A DNA stretch of 64,000 nt from Liolophura sinensis (GCF_032854445.1 NC_088302.1:6069338-6133337), one strand, 5' to 3'; counted from the stretch's first letter, positions 10,391 to 22,281 are shown. Notes: generated by a model from the sequence alone, not told the origin. A program made the numbers and translations.

Positions 10391-13300
10391 TTTGTCAAGT
10401 TCTTTGAGCCCTTCACTCCCATCAAAAGAGTAAAAAGTAATACAAAACCCACCCAGTTCTCAGATTACCCCAAAGAGTAATGTTCTAATGCTGACATAGA
10501 CTGGTCAAAAGGCCTCGTCGATTGTGAAAGACAGCACACGGTATCTTCTGGATATAGCCTTCAACAACAACCCCAGGCTGGCCGGTCCTCTGCCATGGCT
10601 CGCCTTGGAATGTCTAGTCGATTCGGAGTTGCTGGATGTCTATCAATTTATCATTATGTAATACATATGGTGACCAGGGACAACGTTTGAATGAACAACA
10701 CAGTTATCCTTCGATTTTTGTGAACAAATAAGGAATTTTGAATGTCGGGAGAAAACATGTTCAGAATTTTCAAATGGCAAATTCGATGCCAAGCTGAAAT
10801 CTATCCAATGAGATTTCGACGACGTAAACAGGAAGCTGTATATGTCTCTCTGCAATAGAAAGATGGCATTTTCCTAAGATTCCTTTACCAGGACTTTGTG
10901 AGAGAAGTAAACAGCTGGACCATCCTTGTTTTTGTTAAAAGATCTACCCAACTAAATGAGTCAAGAACGAATTTTGTGCTTTTCACTGAGCTGAAAACAG
11001 AAGGTGTTAGTTCTATTCCAGCCTCAGACAAGAAATCCATGAGATTTCCACGTTCTGTGGGCTTTTGTGACGATAAGTGAACGACAGCGTTCGTGAGGTC
11101 ACATACGAGGTTTTGCATGGAGGGCAGTGGAGTTCTAAACATTATTTGAAATTTTTAGTTATAATAACTAGTACGTGATGTAAATAAACATTTGTTATAA
11201 TTGGTTATAGAGGACGAGGTAAGAGCCAAACCTTGAACCACTCTTGTGACGAGATGACTCCCGGTGATTATGTGTTTTAACAGTCGTTGTGGTCCTTGGT
11301 GCGTCCCGATTGAATAGGGCTGAGTGGCAGACGAGAGAGGGTGATGTCAGTGTATGCAGCGGCCTTGATACCCAATATCTGACGACCCCATCCAAGCGCA
11401 GGTGAGCATTGGCCAGTTTTATTCCTTGTCATTATTGTCTGAATGCGCTGCACCTGTGACACAGTTATCGTTATCGGAGACTTTTGGCCGTGTCTGTCAC
11501 ATGTCACAGCGGCATGTGTTCCGTGGACGTAATAATGGCCATCAGTCACAGTCGGCTCGTATTCCCTTAATAACCCATACAGCGTCCTATCACATGACAA
11601 ACCCGTGTGGATTAATTGACGAGTCTTCTTGTCTGAAGGAACAATTGTGTCCGCCGCGGATTTGTTTCTGAAGGGTAGAACTGCGACAGAGAGTGACTGC
11701 ACAGACGACATTCATTAGGCCTGGTTTATCTTCGTTATGCAGGTATATAACATTACTTTGATTTGGTTGTGTAGGTCGAGTTACAATAAACGGCGTTGAC
11801 CGAGTCTATTAGGTGGTCATTTGGGGCGATAAATAGCCGTGGAGGGATAACAGAGAGAAATTGACCTACCAAATCACCAGCATCTAATACACAGACAAGT
11901 TCAGTTATGGACAAGTTGGATACAACATTGAAACCTGTCTTTGTTTGGACAGCTAACACACATAGAACAGAAAGACTAAGGCAAAGCGACACTTCTACGA
12001 TATCGTATCCATTCAGTAAGCGATATAATGACAGATATGAACATGGCGATGTTTGGATCTAAACCTGTTGTTTTAATGGTCCGTTTAATACTGATTATTA
12101 ACCAGCCATTCTGCAGAATAATAAGTGTTGAATTTTATACTCAGAAATCTTGTTTTCACCATGCGTAATCTGAGTGGTGTGGAGTAACAAATAAAGCGCT
12201 TACAATAAATCAATCCTGTTTTGCACCATGGAAACACATGGTGATGTATGGTCGAACGGCGTTGTAGTACACGCTGTTCTTGTGGTATTCGATCGTGGAG
12301 TGCATTTGTGATTTACGCATGTTCGCAGCCTTTGACCGAACTTGGTTCATTTGTTTGTTAGTGGTACAGCTCTAATCAAACCGTTGTTTCCGTTGGAAAA
12401 CACACATTTAAAATCAGTAAATAAATAGATCTCAAAGGAATTCAAGACTCACATAAAACACGAGCAATAACTGCTTAATTAAGGTGGTAATATCACTACA
12501 ATAGTGTTATCGATAAAGCTAGCACTTGGCGTGGTTTGTTATATTATAGACGGATATGTGCTTGGCACTTACAATCACAAATGTATGAAAGTGCCCCCGT
12601 TGGCAGCAGACTACCCCCACTCTGTTTCCATAGTATTAAGATGAGAAACTTGACGTGTCTTTCTTTCCGAGATTAGTGTGAACAGCAATTCTTTGAAGGT
12701 TGACGGTCTGGAACGTGTGTGCCTTAGAAGGATGCCCTGAATGATTAGGACACAGAGTATAGCAGAAAAGGTGTCAGATAAACACTGGAGATCACAAAAC
12801 CCAGCCAGAAGAGAAAACGTTACACGCTCAACGTTACTAGGTTTGGTGCAGTCTTAACCGTTTTACTGATTAAAAAGCTTGCTTGAAAATACAGTTTCCC
12901 AGCACTAGAGCTACAACGTGCAATGGGTTAAACGATAACAGCACTATTTTATTTATTTATTTGATTGATGTTTACGCCGTACTCAAGAATATTTCACTTA
13001 TACGACGGCGGCCAGCATTATGGTGGGTGGAAACTGGGTAGAGCCCGGGGGAAACCTACGACCATCCGCAGGTAGCTGGCAGACCTTCCCACGTACGGTA
13101 ACAGCACTAGGTAATGCACAAAAACCGATGTTGTGTCTGAAACTGATGTTGCTAAACAAGATATTAGAAGATCGCCAAACACAAAATACCAGAAACGATT
13201 AGAAATCACTATGCTACATTCAGAACACAAGAGCCTTGTAAGGTTATATAATTTCCTAAATTAAGTCACATCATTCGGTGCATGTTGTTCATGGAAGACT

Positions 13301-13440
13301 TCATTGCAATTTGGACCTCTATGTGTAGATCCATTGCTGGAAACGAACTGTACCGTTTTAATCTGTATGTTGACAGAGGCGTCACAGACAAAGGCGGCTC
13401 ATAAAACATGATGTGCCGAGGGATGGTGGAAAAAACTTTC
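10390..13440. repeat. Large tandem repeat, unit 3
   Basis: Modules: F 10,390-10,650, G at about 10,825, A 11,215-11,700, B 11,708-11,960, C 12,000-12,310, E 12,400-12,920, then a truncated SINE. The minus strand is open across A (144 codons, 11277-11711). It is also open across B (79 codons, 11753-11992, from a GTG), where the frame opens with a hydrophobic leader-like run. Unit 3 is the best-preserved copy for module B. Confidence 0.8.
12949..13100 (-). mobile_element. SINE, lacking its tRNA-like half
   Basis: TTTATTTATTTATTTGATTG begins the reverse-complemented 3' tail. The block AAGAATATTTCACTTATACG and the GAGCCCGGGGGAAACC segment follow. Similarity stops after CTTCCCACGTACGG, so the RNA polymerase III promoter half is missing (5' truncation). 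Confidence 0.9.
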
Positions 13441-14183
13441 TGCCACTTTGTCCACATTGCATTAAAAACCAAGGATTAAACAACGAGCAATTCTCAGGTT
13501 ACTCCAGAGACCGCCAAGTTTTAATGAGGTCATAGCCTTGGCAGAAGACCTCGTCGATGATGATACACAGCACATGGTAGCTTCTGGATACATCAAGAAC
13601 CTCAGCGTGGAGGGCGTTGCTGGATGCCAATTACTCAATCATTTGGTAAAAAATATCGTGAGCAGGGAATAGTTTTGAATGGGCAGCAAGTTACTATTAG
13701 GTTACTGTCAAAAACTGATGAATTTTAAACTGACAGTTGAGACAAATCACGTTCAATATTTGCAGGCAACAAACTCAGGGACAAACTGTAGTTTAACCCA
13801 TGAGATTTGAACGACGTAAGCAGGAAGCTGTATATGTCTCTCCCATAGAAAGGTGGCATTTTACAAAGTAATAGTTTCCCTATATCACGTGGGTAACACA
13901 CGAGAACACACAAAGTGATGGATGAATCTCAATCTCGGACGCGGATTTCTCGAGATATCCCTGTTTTTTGGGCTATTCGTGAGGTCTTCGGGTGCATTGA
14001 GTTCCTAGGAATTCACAATTCTAACAATAGTCATGATTTTTTTTATAATTTAATGATAAATAAGTTTAATAACTATAAATCTGTAAATACACATTTATTT
14101 TAGGTAATGTTGAGATCGATTTAATTATTATTTCCAGTCGAATATCGCGCTTTCAAATCTTGAAACTTCATCATATCTTCAAG

Positions 14184-14430
14184 TATTTATTTATTTGATT
14201 GGTGTTTTACGCCGTACTCAAGAATATTTGACTTATACAAGGGCGGCCAGCATTATGGTGGGAGGAATCCGGGCATAGCCCGGGGGAAACCCACGACCAT
14301 TCGCAGGTTGCTGACAGACCTTCCCACGCACGGCCAGAGAGCCGTACTCACACCGACGGCATTGGTGATAGTCCCCTGGTTCATTACGCTGCGCTAGCGC
14401 GCTAACCAAAAGAGCCACGGAGGCCCCCTT
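14184..14430 (-). mobile_element. Full-length SINE, left member of an inverted pair
   Basis: The reverse-complement copy runs from the TTTATTTGATTGGTG tail to the tRNA-like head, with GCGCTAGCGCGCTAACC and GAGCCACGGAGGCCCCC at its right end. Its 5' end faces the 5' end of a second SINE that starts about 25 bases away. Confidence 0.92.
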
Positions 14431-14456
14431 AATGTTTGTGTTGTTTACAGTATGGA

Positions 14457-14690
14457 TGGGGGGCCTTGATGGACGAGGCTGTTAACGTTCTAGCGCCGCG
14501 TAATAACTCAGGAGCCTCTCACCAATGCGGTGGCTGTGAGTTCAAGTTCACCTTATGCTGTCTTCCTGGCCGGCGGATGGTGATGGCTTCTGCCGGGCTC
14601 TGCTCGGTTTCCTCACACCATAATGCTGGCCGTCGTCGTAAAGTGAAACAATGTACGGCGTAAAACACCAATCAACTAATTAACTAAATG
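14457..14690 (+). mobile_element. Diverged SINE, right member of an inverted pair
   Basis: It starts with a decayed head (GGGGGGCCTTGATGGACGAG), keeps CTCACCAATGCGG and a B-box-like GAGTTCAAGTTC, and ends with TACGGCGTAAAACACCAATC. Several internal deletions are present. With the copy at 14,184-14,430 it forms an inverted repeat of about 500 bases. Confidence 0.88.
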
Positions 14691-15472
14691 AATACAGTAT
14701 AGGTTGAATTAAACCAAATGTCACCAACAGGTGTGTGCCAGTTCGTCATGTAAGCAAACATAGTTGTTGTTGGTAACAGAGCACTTGGCCTTAGGTGTCT
14801 TAAATCTTACACCACTCTTGTGACAAGACGATTCGCGGTAATCACGTGTATTGACAGTCGTTGTGGTCCTTGGTGCGTTCCCATTGAGCAGGGCTGAGCG
14901 AGAGAGGGTGATGTCAAAGCTTGCATAATGTCTAAAACCCAATACTTGACGATCCCATCCACGAGCAGGTGGGTATTGGACAGTTATCTTGCCCGTCTTT
15001 ATTATCTGAAGACGCTGGACTTGTGACACTGTTATCGTTATCAGACAGAGTTGGCCTTGTCTGTTACATGTCACAGCGGCATGTGTTCCGTGGACGTAAT
15101 GATGGCGATCAGTCACCGTAGGGTCGTATTCCCTTAACCCAAACAGCCTCCTATCGCATAACAAGCCCATGTGGACAAACAGACCGGCTCCCCCGTTTGA
15201 AGGAACAATTGTGTCCGTGGCGGATTGTTTCTCAAGGGTAGAACTGTAACAATCACTCTTGGAATCAGACATACTTTAAGCCTCATAGGGAGTGACTGCA
15301 CAGACGATGTTCATTAGGCCCCGTTTATCTCGTTATGCAGGTATATACACAAAACATTGATTTGGTTGTGTTGGTCGAGTTACAATAAACGGCGTTAACC
15401 TTGTCTATTAGGTGGACATTTGAGGTGATAAATAGCCGAGGAGGGACAACAAAGCGGTAACTGACCCACCGA

Positions 15473-15928
15473 TTCCAAATGTTATGACTCTTGTTATGTC
15501 TTTTCTTAGTTCTTATTTGGTTCTTATGATAGTCTGGAAATACTAAACAACCCAGGGTTTCCAATCAGTCGAGGAACAGAATGTTTATTATAATATAAAA
15601 CGACTCATCATTTAAAGTTACAGAAATACAACACACACTAAACAACACAGGGTCTCCCATCAGTCGTGTTCACTGATTGGATAACACGAGCTGTTTTGGT
15701 GTGCCTGAGACAGGTTCGGATTTGTCATCCCTATGGGCACTTGACCGAACCTCTCGGGGTTACCGTCGAAGGTGATCGCGGTCAGCCCGGTTACAGTCAG
15801 GCTTCCAACAGAGAACCACATGTAATCAGTTTAATTAATGATACACTTTTAATAATACAGTATTCGGAGAAATATAAAGGTTAATTTAAAAGAACATGTG
15901 TACATGCTATGACATATGCAGTATAATA
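15473..15928. other. Insertion interrupting module B of unit 4
   Basis: In units 3 and 5 the B module runs straight from the GACCCACC-type block to CATCTAATACACAG. Here about 455 extra bases separate these halves. The insert contains an imperfect direct repeat: ACTAAACAACCCAGGGTTTC near 15,542 and ACTAAACAACACAGGGTCTC near 15,637, each followed by ATCAGTCG. The nature of the insert is unknown. A 72-codon open stretch at 15666-15884 shows no recognisable motif. Confidence 0.6.
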
Positions 15929-16217
15929 CAAAGGATCTAATACACAGACATGCTAAGTTATGAGCACTTTGTTTACCACATTGAAACCTATCTTTGTTTG
16001 GACAGCTAGCAAACGTAGAACACAAAGGTTACGAATAGCGACACTTCTATGAGACCCTATCAATTTATTTAGGAATGTAATGGTAGTTATGAACATGACG
16101 ATGTTTGGATCTAAACCTATGTTGAAAGTGGTCGGTTTAATACCGATTAGTCATTTTAAGATATGATAAGCGTTGATGTTCATTCTCGGAAATCGTGTCC
16201 TTACTGCGTGTGAGTTA

Positions 16218-16295
16218 TGATTTATTTGATTTATTTGATTGGTGTTTGACGGTGTACTTGAGAATATTTTACTTATACACTGGCAGACCTTCGGT
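16218..16295 (-). mobile_element. Short SINE remnant
   Basis: TTTATTTGATTGGTGTTTGA and AGAATATTTTACTTATACAC mark the 3' end in reverse complement. An internal deletion joins it directly to CTGGCAGACCTT from the middle of the element. Confidence 0.7.
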
Positions 16296-17144
16296 CGTGG
16301 ATGTGTTCTTCTTGTTTTCGATCCTGGGTTTTGAAACGCGCATGCCCTAAAGATTGTGACTGGATATTGGTCATTTATTTCTTATATTGTCAAAAGTACA
16401 GTTGGTTTTCTTCCGCTGCATGTGTAGTATTCCCCTAGCTGATAACGTAGCATCGTCAGATAACAGAAATATTCTTCAATACGGGAAACACGCCTTTGAA
16501 ATCAATCAATAAATAAATGTGAACAAAATTCAAGGCCCACGTAAAACACGAGTAGTAACTTTATACACACTGTATTTGAGATAGCATTAGTTTTAGAACA
16601 GTTTTATCGATAAACTTAACTTTCGTTTAGTTTGTTATATCGTAACTGAATGGGTTCTTGGCCCTAATTATGACAAAGGTACGAAAGTTACATCGATTTC
16701 CCGGTTAGCTGTAGACTGTCCCACTGTAGTGGGATATGGGACTTTCCCACTGTTCCGACCCCAATGCGACTCCATGGTATTGAGGTCAGAAACGGGGCGT
16801 CTGGCTTGGTTTCCAAGATTAGTTTGAACACCAATACTTTGGAGGTTGATCAGGAAGGTGTGAGCCTGAAGGCCGGATGCCAGACGAATGGATTGCCAAC
16901 AGAGTATAACTGCAGAGTTGGTAGGCAAATACCCCTGTTTTCACAGCCTCAAGGAAAAGGTGGTAGACAAATGCCCTTTTTTTAAAGCGTCGATGCCACA
17001 AAAACCACAGGAAACACACGCTCAGAGTAATTTATTTTATGCTACCTTAACCCTCCTACTGATTAAAAAACGTAAAGAGAAGAAACCGGTTTTGCAGCTC
17101 TAAATAAACCACAATAGGGGAAAAAGACATTTGTTGCGCTTTGT

Positions 17145-18900
17145 CCAGTTCTTTGCGTCCCGTCACTAAGCAAAATAGTGAAGAATAAAAAACACCACGT
17201 AATTCTGAGATTACTCCAGACACCACCTTGTCCTAATGAGATCATTGCCTGGGCACAAGGCCTCGTCGATGGTCTGACAGACAGGACACGACATCCTCTG
17301 GATACAGCCATCAGTAAGAACCCCAGTGTGGCTGATCTTCTTTCATGATTCGCTGGGGAATGTCTAGTCGATCTGGAGTTGCTGTATGCCTATTGTTTTA
17401 TTATTTGGTAACACAAATGGCCAAAAGGACAAATGGGACAAGGAATCCCGAGGATATTCCCGGGCTGTGGGTTACGCTAAAGCATCCACATCGTTCGACA
17501 GGTTGTTGGAGGTTTCTTGCCTAATGTTCACAGTTCTAACAATAATTAGGGGGATGGGCGCTCGGTGGCCCAGCACGCCAGTTAGCACGCCAGCGCAACA
17601 CAATGACCCAGGAGCCTCTCACCAATGCTTTCGCTGTGAGTTCAAATACGTGGGAAGATCTGCCAGCAAACTGTTGATGGTCGTGGGTTTTTCCCGGGCT
17701 CTGCCCGGTTTCCTCCCACCATAATGCTGGCTGGTCGCCGTGAAATATTCTTGAGTACGATGTAAAACCTCCAATCAAACAAATAAGTACACAGCAATAA
17801 TTATGAACGGTATCATATGGTAAAGTAAAATCGTTCTAATGTTTGTGTTGTTTACAGTATAGGTTCTGCTAAGCCATCTGTCATCCACAGATGAGTGCCA
17901 GTTCATGATTTAAAAAAAAAACATAGTTGTTATTGGTTGTAGAGAACTCCCGGTGATCACGAGTTGTAAGAACTGTTATGGCCCTTGGTGCCACCAGACT
18001 GAGCTGGGCTGAGATGGAAGAGGGAGGGTGATGTCAATGTATGGCTAATGCGTGAAACCCAATATCTGTCGACCCCATCCACGAGCAGGTGGGTATTGGC
18101 CAGTTTTATTCCCTGTCATAATTGTGTGAAGGGGCTGCACCTGTGACACTGTTATCGTTATCAGACAGAGTTGGCCTTGTCTGTTACATGTCACAGCGGC
18201 ATGTGTTCCGTGGACGTAATGATGGCGATCAGTCACCGTAGGGTCGTATTCCCTTAACCCAAACAGCCTCCTATCGCATAACAAGCCCATGTGGACAAAC
18301 AGACCGGCTCCCCCGTCTGAAGGAACAATTGTGTCCGTGGCGGATTGTTTCTCAAGGGTAGAACTGTAACAATCACTCTTGGAAACAGACGTACTTAAGC
18401 CTCGAAACCACTCACTGCACAGACGATATTCATTAGGCCCCGTTTATCTCGTTATGCAGGTATATACACATTACATTGATTTGGTTGTGTTGGTCGAGTT
18501 ACAATAAACGGCGTTAACCTAGTCTATTAGGTGGACATTTGAGGCGATAAATAGCCGAGGAGGGACAACAAAGCGGAAATTGACCCATCAATTCCCCAGC
18601 ATCTAATACACAGGCATGTTCAGTTATGAACAATTTGGATACATTGAAACCTGTCTTTCTTTGGGCAGCTAGCGCACATAGAGCACAAAGGCTATGAGAA
18701 GGTATCCATTTAGTCAGCGATGTAATGGTAGTTATGAATTGGCGATGTTTGGATCTAAATCTTTTTTTAATGCGGTAGGTTTAATACCGATTACCGAAAC
18801 CATGCCCTTATTGTAGCTGAGTTACAAGTGATGCATAGTAACAAATTGTTGTTATTCTTTTTGTCGTGGATGGTGTCTTCATGTTTTCACAATCCGCATG
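17145..18900. repeat. Large tandem repeat, unit 5 (right end of array)
   Basis: Modules: F 17,145-17,470, a SINE at 17,550-17,789, A 17,930-18,390, B 18,430-18,690, C 18,700-18,880. Module E is absent, so the array ends within a unit. Over about 240 bases (18,140-18,390) module A is almost identical to that of unit 4 (15,020-15,260), which again suggests recent homogenisation. Confidence 0.8.
17550..17789 (+). mobile_element. SINE with internal deletion
   Basis: The tRNA-like head is present but mutated. GACCCAGGAGCCTCTCACC and GAGTTCAAATACG follow, then a deletion skips the CCAGCTCATGCTGG-type segment. The family 3' end (TTGAGTACGATGTAAAACC) is intact. Confidence 0.88.
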
Positions 18901-18999
18901 AGTCACCTCTGGGAAGGGCACATTGGTAATATTTTCTTCTTATTTTTGCAGATGGCCATTTCACAGCACAGGCTGTTTTAAAGTAAATGATCTGGACCA

Positions 19000-21228
19000 T
19001 TAATAACGATTGCATGAAAGCTAGAAAGAGCTGTCGATATCTAACGTATTCCTCAATTCAAAGTGATTTTGACCTTCAGTCTAAACCTCTGTATGCCTCC
19101 CTCTTTTGGTGTTTGGAGTTATATATATAACGCATATTGTACGAAGTTTTATTTATAAAAACTGTGCATATGTAGATACAAATACTGTGCGTTGATTGTA
19201 CTCATGATAACTCTGGTAATGGGCATCTGTAGTAAGAATAATGAAATCAATCATCAAATGATTAATTTCCTGATTAAAGCAATATTTCGTTCCCGGTTGG
19301 TCTCCACCTGTTCCCGATGCCCCCAGTAGCTTTCAACCAGTCCACGATGATCCCCATTGGTCTCCACCTGTCCTCGCTGATTCCTCGGGGTCTGCAAACA
19401 TGTAGGTCTCCATGGTCCCTAGAGGTCACCAGCGGTAAACTTGTATGTACCTGAGCCAAGATCCTTCTGCTGGACTTCTGCGCTTTCCCTCGAGATCAAC
19501 TTGAAATTACGTTTCTGATTGTCGTGATGCTGGATGAACATGACAAATAGAGTTTTTCGGAAACGTGCAACACGAAAGACCTGGTCTTGTTTGAACACGA
19601 AAGGGTTTCTTGTCAGCTTTGTATGAACGCTGTTCATGTTTTATGAGAGGTAGAAATGTTTGAGAGGTGAGAGGTGAGAGGTGAGAGGTGTACATATAAT
19701 GTGTGTTCTTGTGACAGGGCTTGTCCATGCCGCCAAAGTGCTGCCGCCACTGAAGCATCATTCCGAAGACACAAACATGAAACCCCACCCAGTGACATTA
19801 CACGGGCAACGAAACAATCAGTGATGTCTAACCTCTCACTGCTAAGCGCCAAGCTAGGCAGCAGCAAATACATTTTTAAAGTTTTTGAAATGACCCGATC
19901 CGGACTTTGATATCGGAGTCCCCCGACTTCGGCTTGCCCTATGTGATAAAATGTGTGCGTCACATACATGTTTGAAAAACACGGGTTCCGTCCTCTAAAA
20001 TGACTGCTGACGTTAATTGTACATAATACAACAATTCTTTCTTAAAAGACTTGTCTGAAAATGAAAGGCCATACGTCTAAGTTGATTTCTTAGCATCGAC
20101 TGGATGTCGTAAAATGGTTAGTTTTAAAAAAACTGCTCTTGTCAGACTGTCGTCGCAGTCGTTTAAATATCTATTATTTATCCCAAGCAGACTGACGTTA
20201 AACAAACGTATGACACCGTCGCTTGATGCTAATTTTTATCAAATAACTCGTGTAAATGTAATTTATTTCATGGATCTCTTTTCTACGAGGGTCTATCTGG
20301 TGCCCTATTTAATTATTTTATAAACTTAGTCGGAGCGTTGTTTGTAGGGTTGTTAAATATCAGGCCGGTATGGGGTATTCATTTACATGTGGGAGCATTC
20401 GACAACATGCTTTTATACAACATGGTCAAGAGCCAATCAACTCGATTTCTACTTTCCTTTCTTTTGTGCGGTACCCTGTTGTCTTGTGTTTAATGACTGA
20501 AGGATTTGTATTGAGTACCTCGTCCTTTAGAGACCAACAACACCTGATTGATCAAGAGGAACATTTGTCTTTTTTTACGAGAGATATTCATAAAAAAACC
20601 GTTTTGTTGAAAGGAAATATTTGCTAAACACGCCATAAATTCGCCCTTACTGGAGAGATTTAAAGTGATTTGATGTGTTCTGGACTGTGTCCTGCATTAC
20701 ACAATATGCCCACTCTCTCAGCTAGTGGTTGCAATAATGATTCATGAGCCTTAGCATACACTTCAGTGACCAGTAGGCACGCTGCTGCATGCGCTCAAGT
20801 GGTATCAGGTGTTTAAAGTTCACTTTTTTGCCTGACTGACAAGGGCTCTATTTGTTAGCTTCTATATGTCACTTGGATAGTTTCCCGTGTGCAACTTGAA
20901 AGTGGCTGTGTATCCAAGCAATCTGTCGTGTACAAGCTATCATGATCGACGCGATCGTGCTGTTTCTAACGGTTTACCGCTTCAAAAGACGAAGCTATGA
21001 AAAACCAATTCTAAATTCAAAGAGGGGGTCAATGAGGCAACCATGCAATGTGCCGTCATAAAAACCAGAGCAACAACCCATGTTATTCGAGCGTGATCAA
21101 GGGAAAATTGAATATCCTGTGGAATACCTGGCCCTTGGCAATCTGAATTTGACACGACCAAACGCTAAATAAACCCTCATTGTGTGTCTACATTCCGTTA
21201 AATTTCACTCCTGTGGACCGTAAATATT
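19000..21228. other. Low-repeat intergenic DNA
   Basis: I see no supported gene. The only repeats are short: four tandem GAGAGGTG units at about 19,661-19,690, and a pair of TCTCCACCTGT-containing segments near 19,304 and 19,361. The minus-strand open stretches of 93 and 111 codons at 19,507-19,969 overlap each other in different frames and lack motifs or splice context. Confidence 0.5.
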
Positions 21229-21462
21229 GACTTATTTTCTGTGATACATTTTGAGAGGTTTATTATGAAGTTAAGGTTTTACATACATATACAAACATAA
21301 AATAGTTCATGAGTATAGAAAATATCCAATCCAGTTAATAGAAAGTTTAAAGACAAAAATGTTCAAAAGTAAATCCCCCACCCTAATGTCTCAGCCTGTT
21401 AATACTTGTCATTACAAATTCTCTGAAGTCGTATAAATCCACATAAATATGTTTATGTACTG
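21229..21462 (-). promoter_or_regulatory. Probable 3' UTR with poly(A) signal
   Basis: Downstream of the stop codon of the 272-residue gene, the minus strand contains AATAAA (TTTATT at 21259-21264 on the plus strand), about 200 bases after the stop. This would give a compact 3' UTR of about 220-235 bases, with cleavage expected at about 21,230-21,250. The signal is seen in the sequence; the cleavage site is inferred. Confidence 0.55.
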
Positions 21463-22281
21463 TTAACGATGGCCCTTCCTCTGAGGGGACATACTGCGCT
21501 TAGAGGCCAAGCCTAGCCAAGCGCGGAGACCCTTTTCACCAGTACGACGTCCAAATGTGTCCTCACTTTTGGAGGGTTTCATGGAATCGTACACGGGGAA
21601 TTGAATCGGCACACACTCCCGTTCAGGAGAGTTTTCACTGCTGCTCGTATTGGGAGACTTTAAACAATTCCAGGAACCTGTTCTCTTTCTGTGTTTTATC
21701 AGTCTCACTTTGTCTGATCGGACGTCGTTGTCGCTGACTGATCGCGTTAGTTCAGCGCTGGAACCCCCGGTAGCCAGGTAATGACTGTGACCGAAGCTGC
21801 TGTTATGAACGGGCGAAGTTGGCGAGAGCAAAGTGGGCGACAGAAGGCCGCGGCTACCGTGGAACGCCTTAACAGACTCTGTCACGTCACCTTGTGATTT
21901 ACTCCGCGACATAAACGGCAAATCTGATGGCGACAACAAACGGTCACTTGCCGAGGAACGCTTCTGTGGGCATTTGCCACAGGAAGTGACGTCATCCCAT
22001 GACTGCGCAACCGTTATCTGAACTGGCGGGAATAGTTTGTCCGGTGTCTTTTTGTTTCGGTGACAGTAGGCAGGTATCTCTTTTGAAATGTCTCCGTGAG
22101 AGTGCTTTGCACGCAGCCTGTTGTGTTGCAGAATGGCCTCCATCCTCCGCTTTGAGCGTAACCTCTCCAGATTTTTCTCCGTGGCATAGTAATTCTTCTT
22201 GGCTGAATCGTTAAGGACCTCTACGGATCTGTGTTTACGTAAGTCTGTGGCTACAGACGCCACGATCCAGTGGTGCATCAT
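21463..22281 (-). CDS. Basic Ser/Pro-rich protein, unknown function (272 aa)
   Basis: This is the only convincing coding region in the window: 272 codons without interruption, far longer than surrounding open stretches, with varied non-repeat composition. It starts MMHHWIVASV. Residues about 14-60 are strongly basic and probably helical (KNLERLRSKRRMEAILQ region). The rest is Ser-rich and likely disordered, with many Ser-Pro sites (Ser117, 148, 153, 156, 209, 218, 265), an RSKSQGD segment near 126 that resembles a basophilic kinase or 14-3-3 type site, and a basic C-terminus ending PQRKGHR. No signal peptide or membrane segment is convincing. The start is supported by in-frame stops in the short leader between a 3' splice site (22329) and the ATG. 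I do not recognise a family. A phosphorylated scaffold or cytoskeletal adaptor role is only a guess. The whole protein may lie in this one coding exon. Confidence 0.8.
   Translation of the reverse strand: MMHHWIVASVATDLRKHRSVEVLNDSAKKNYYATEKNLERLRSKRRMEAILQHNRLRAKHSHGDISKEIPAYCHRNKKTPDKLFPPVQITVAQSWDDVTSCGKCPQKRSSASDRLLSPSDLPFMSRSKSQGDVTESVKAFHGSRGLLSPTLLSPTSPVHNSSFGHSHYLATGGSSAELTRSVSDNDVRSDKVRLIKHRKRTGSWNCLKSPNTSSSENSPERECVPIQFPVYDSMKPSKSEDTFGRRTGEKGLRAWLGLASKRSMSPQRKGHR

Larger units (their letters stand above)
13440..17145. repeat. Large tandem repeat, unit 4
   Basis: Modules: F 13,440-13,700, G at about 13,820, A 14,790-15,270, B split into 15,308-15,472 and 15,929-16,030 by an insertion, C 16,080-16,330, E 16,490-17,140. 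Two SINEs in opposite orientation were inserted between G and A. Module A is open on the minus strand for 183 codons (14721-15272), the longest of the four, with a net 3-base in-frame loss relative to units 2 and 3. Confidence 0.8.
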
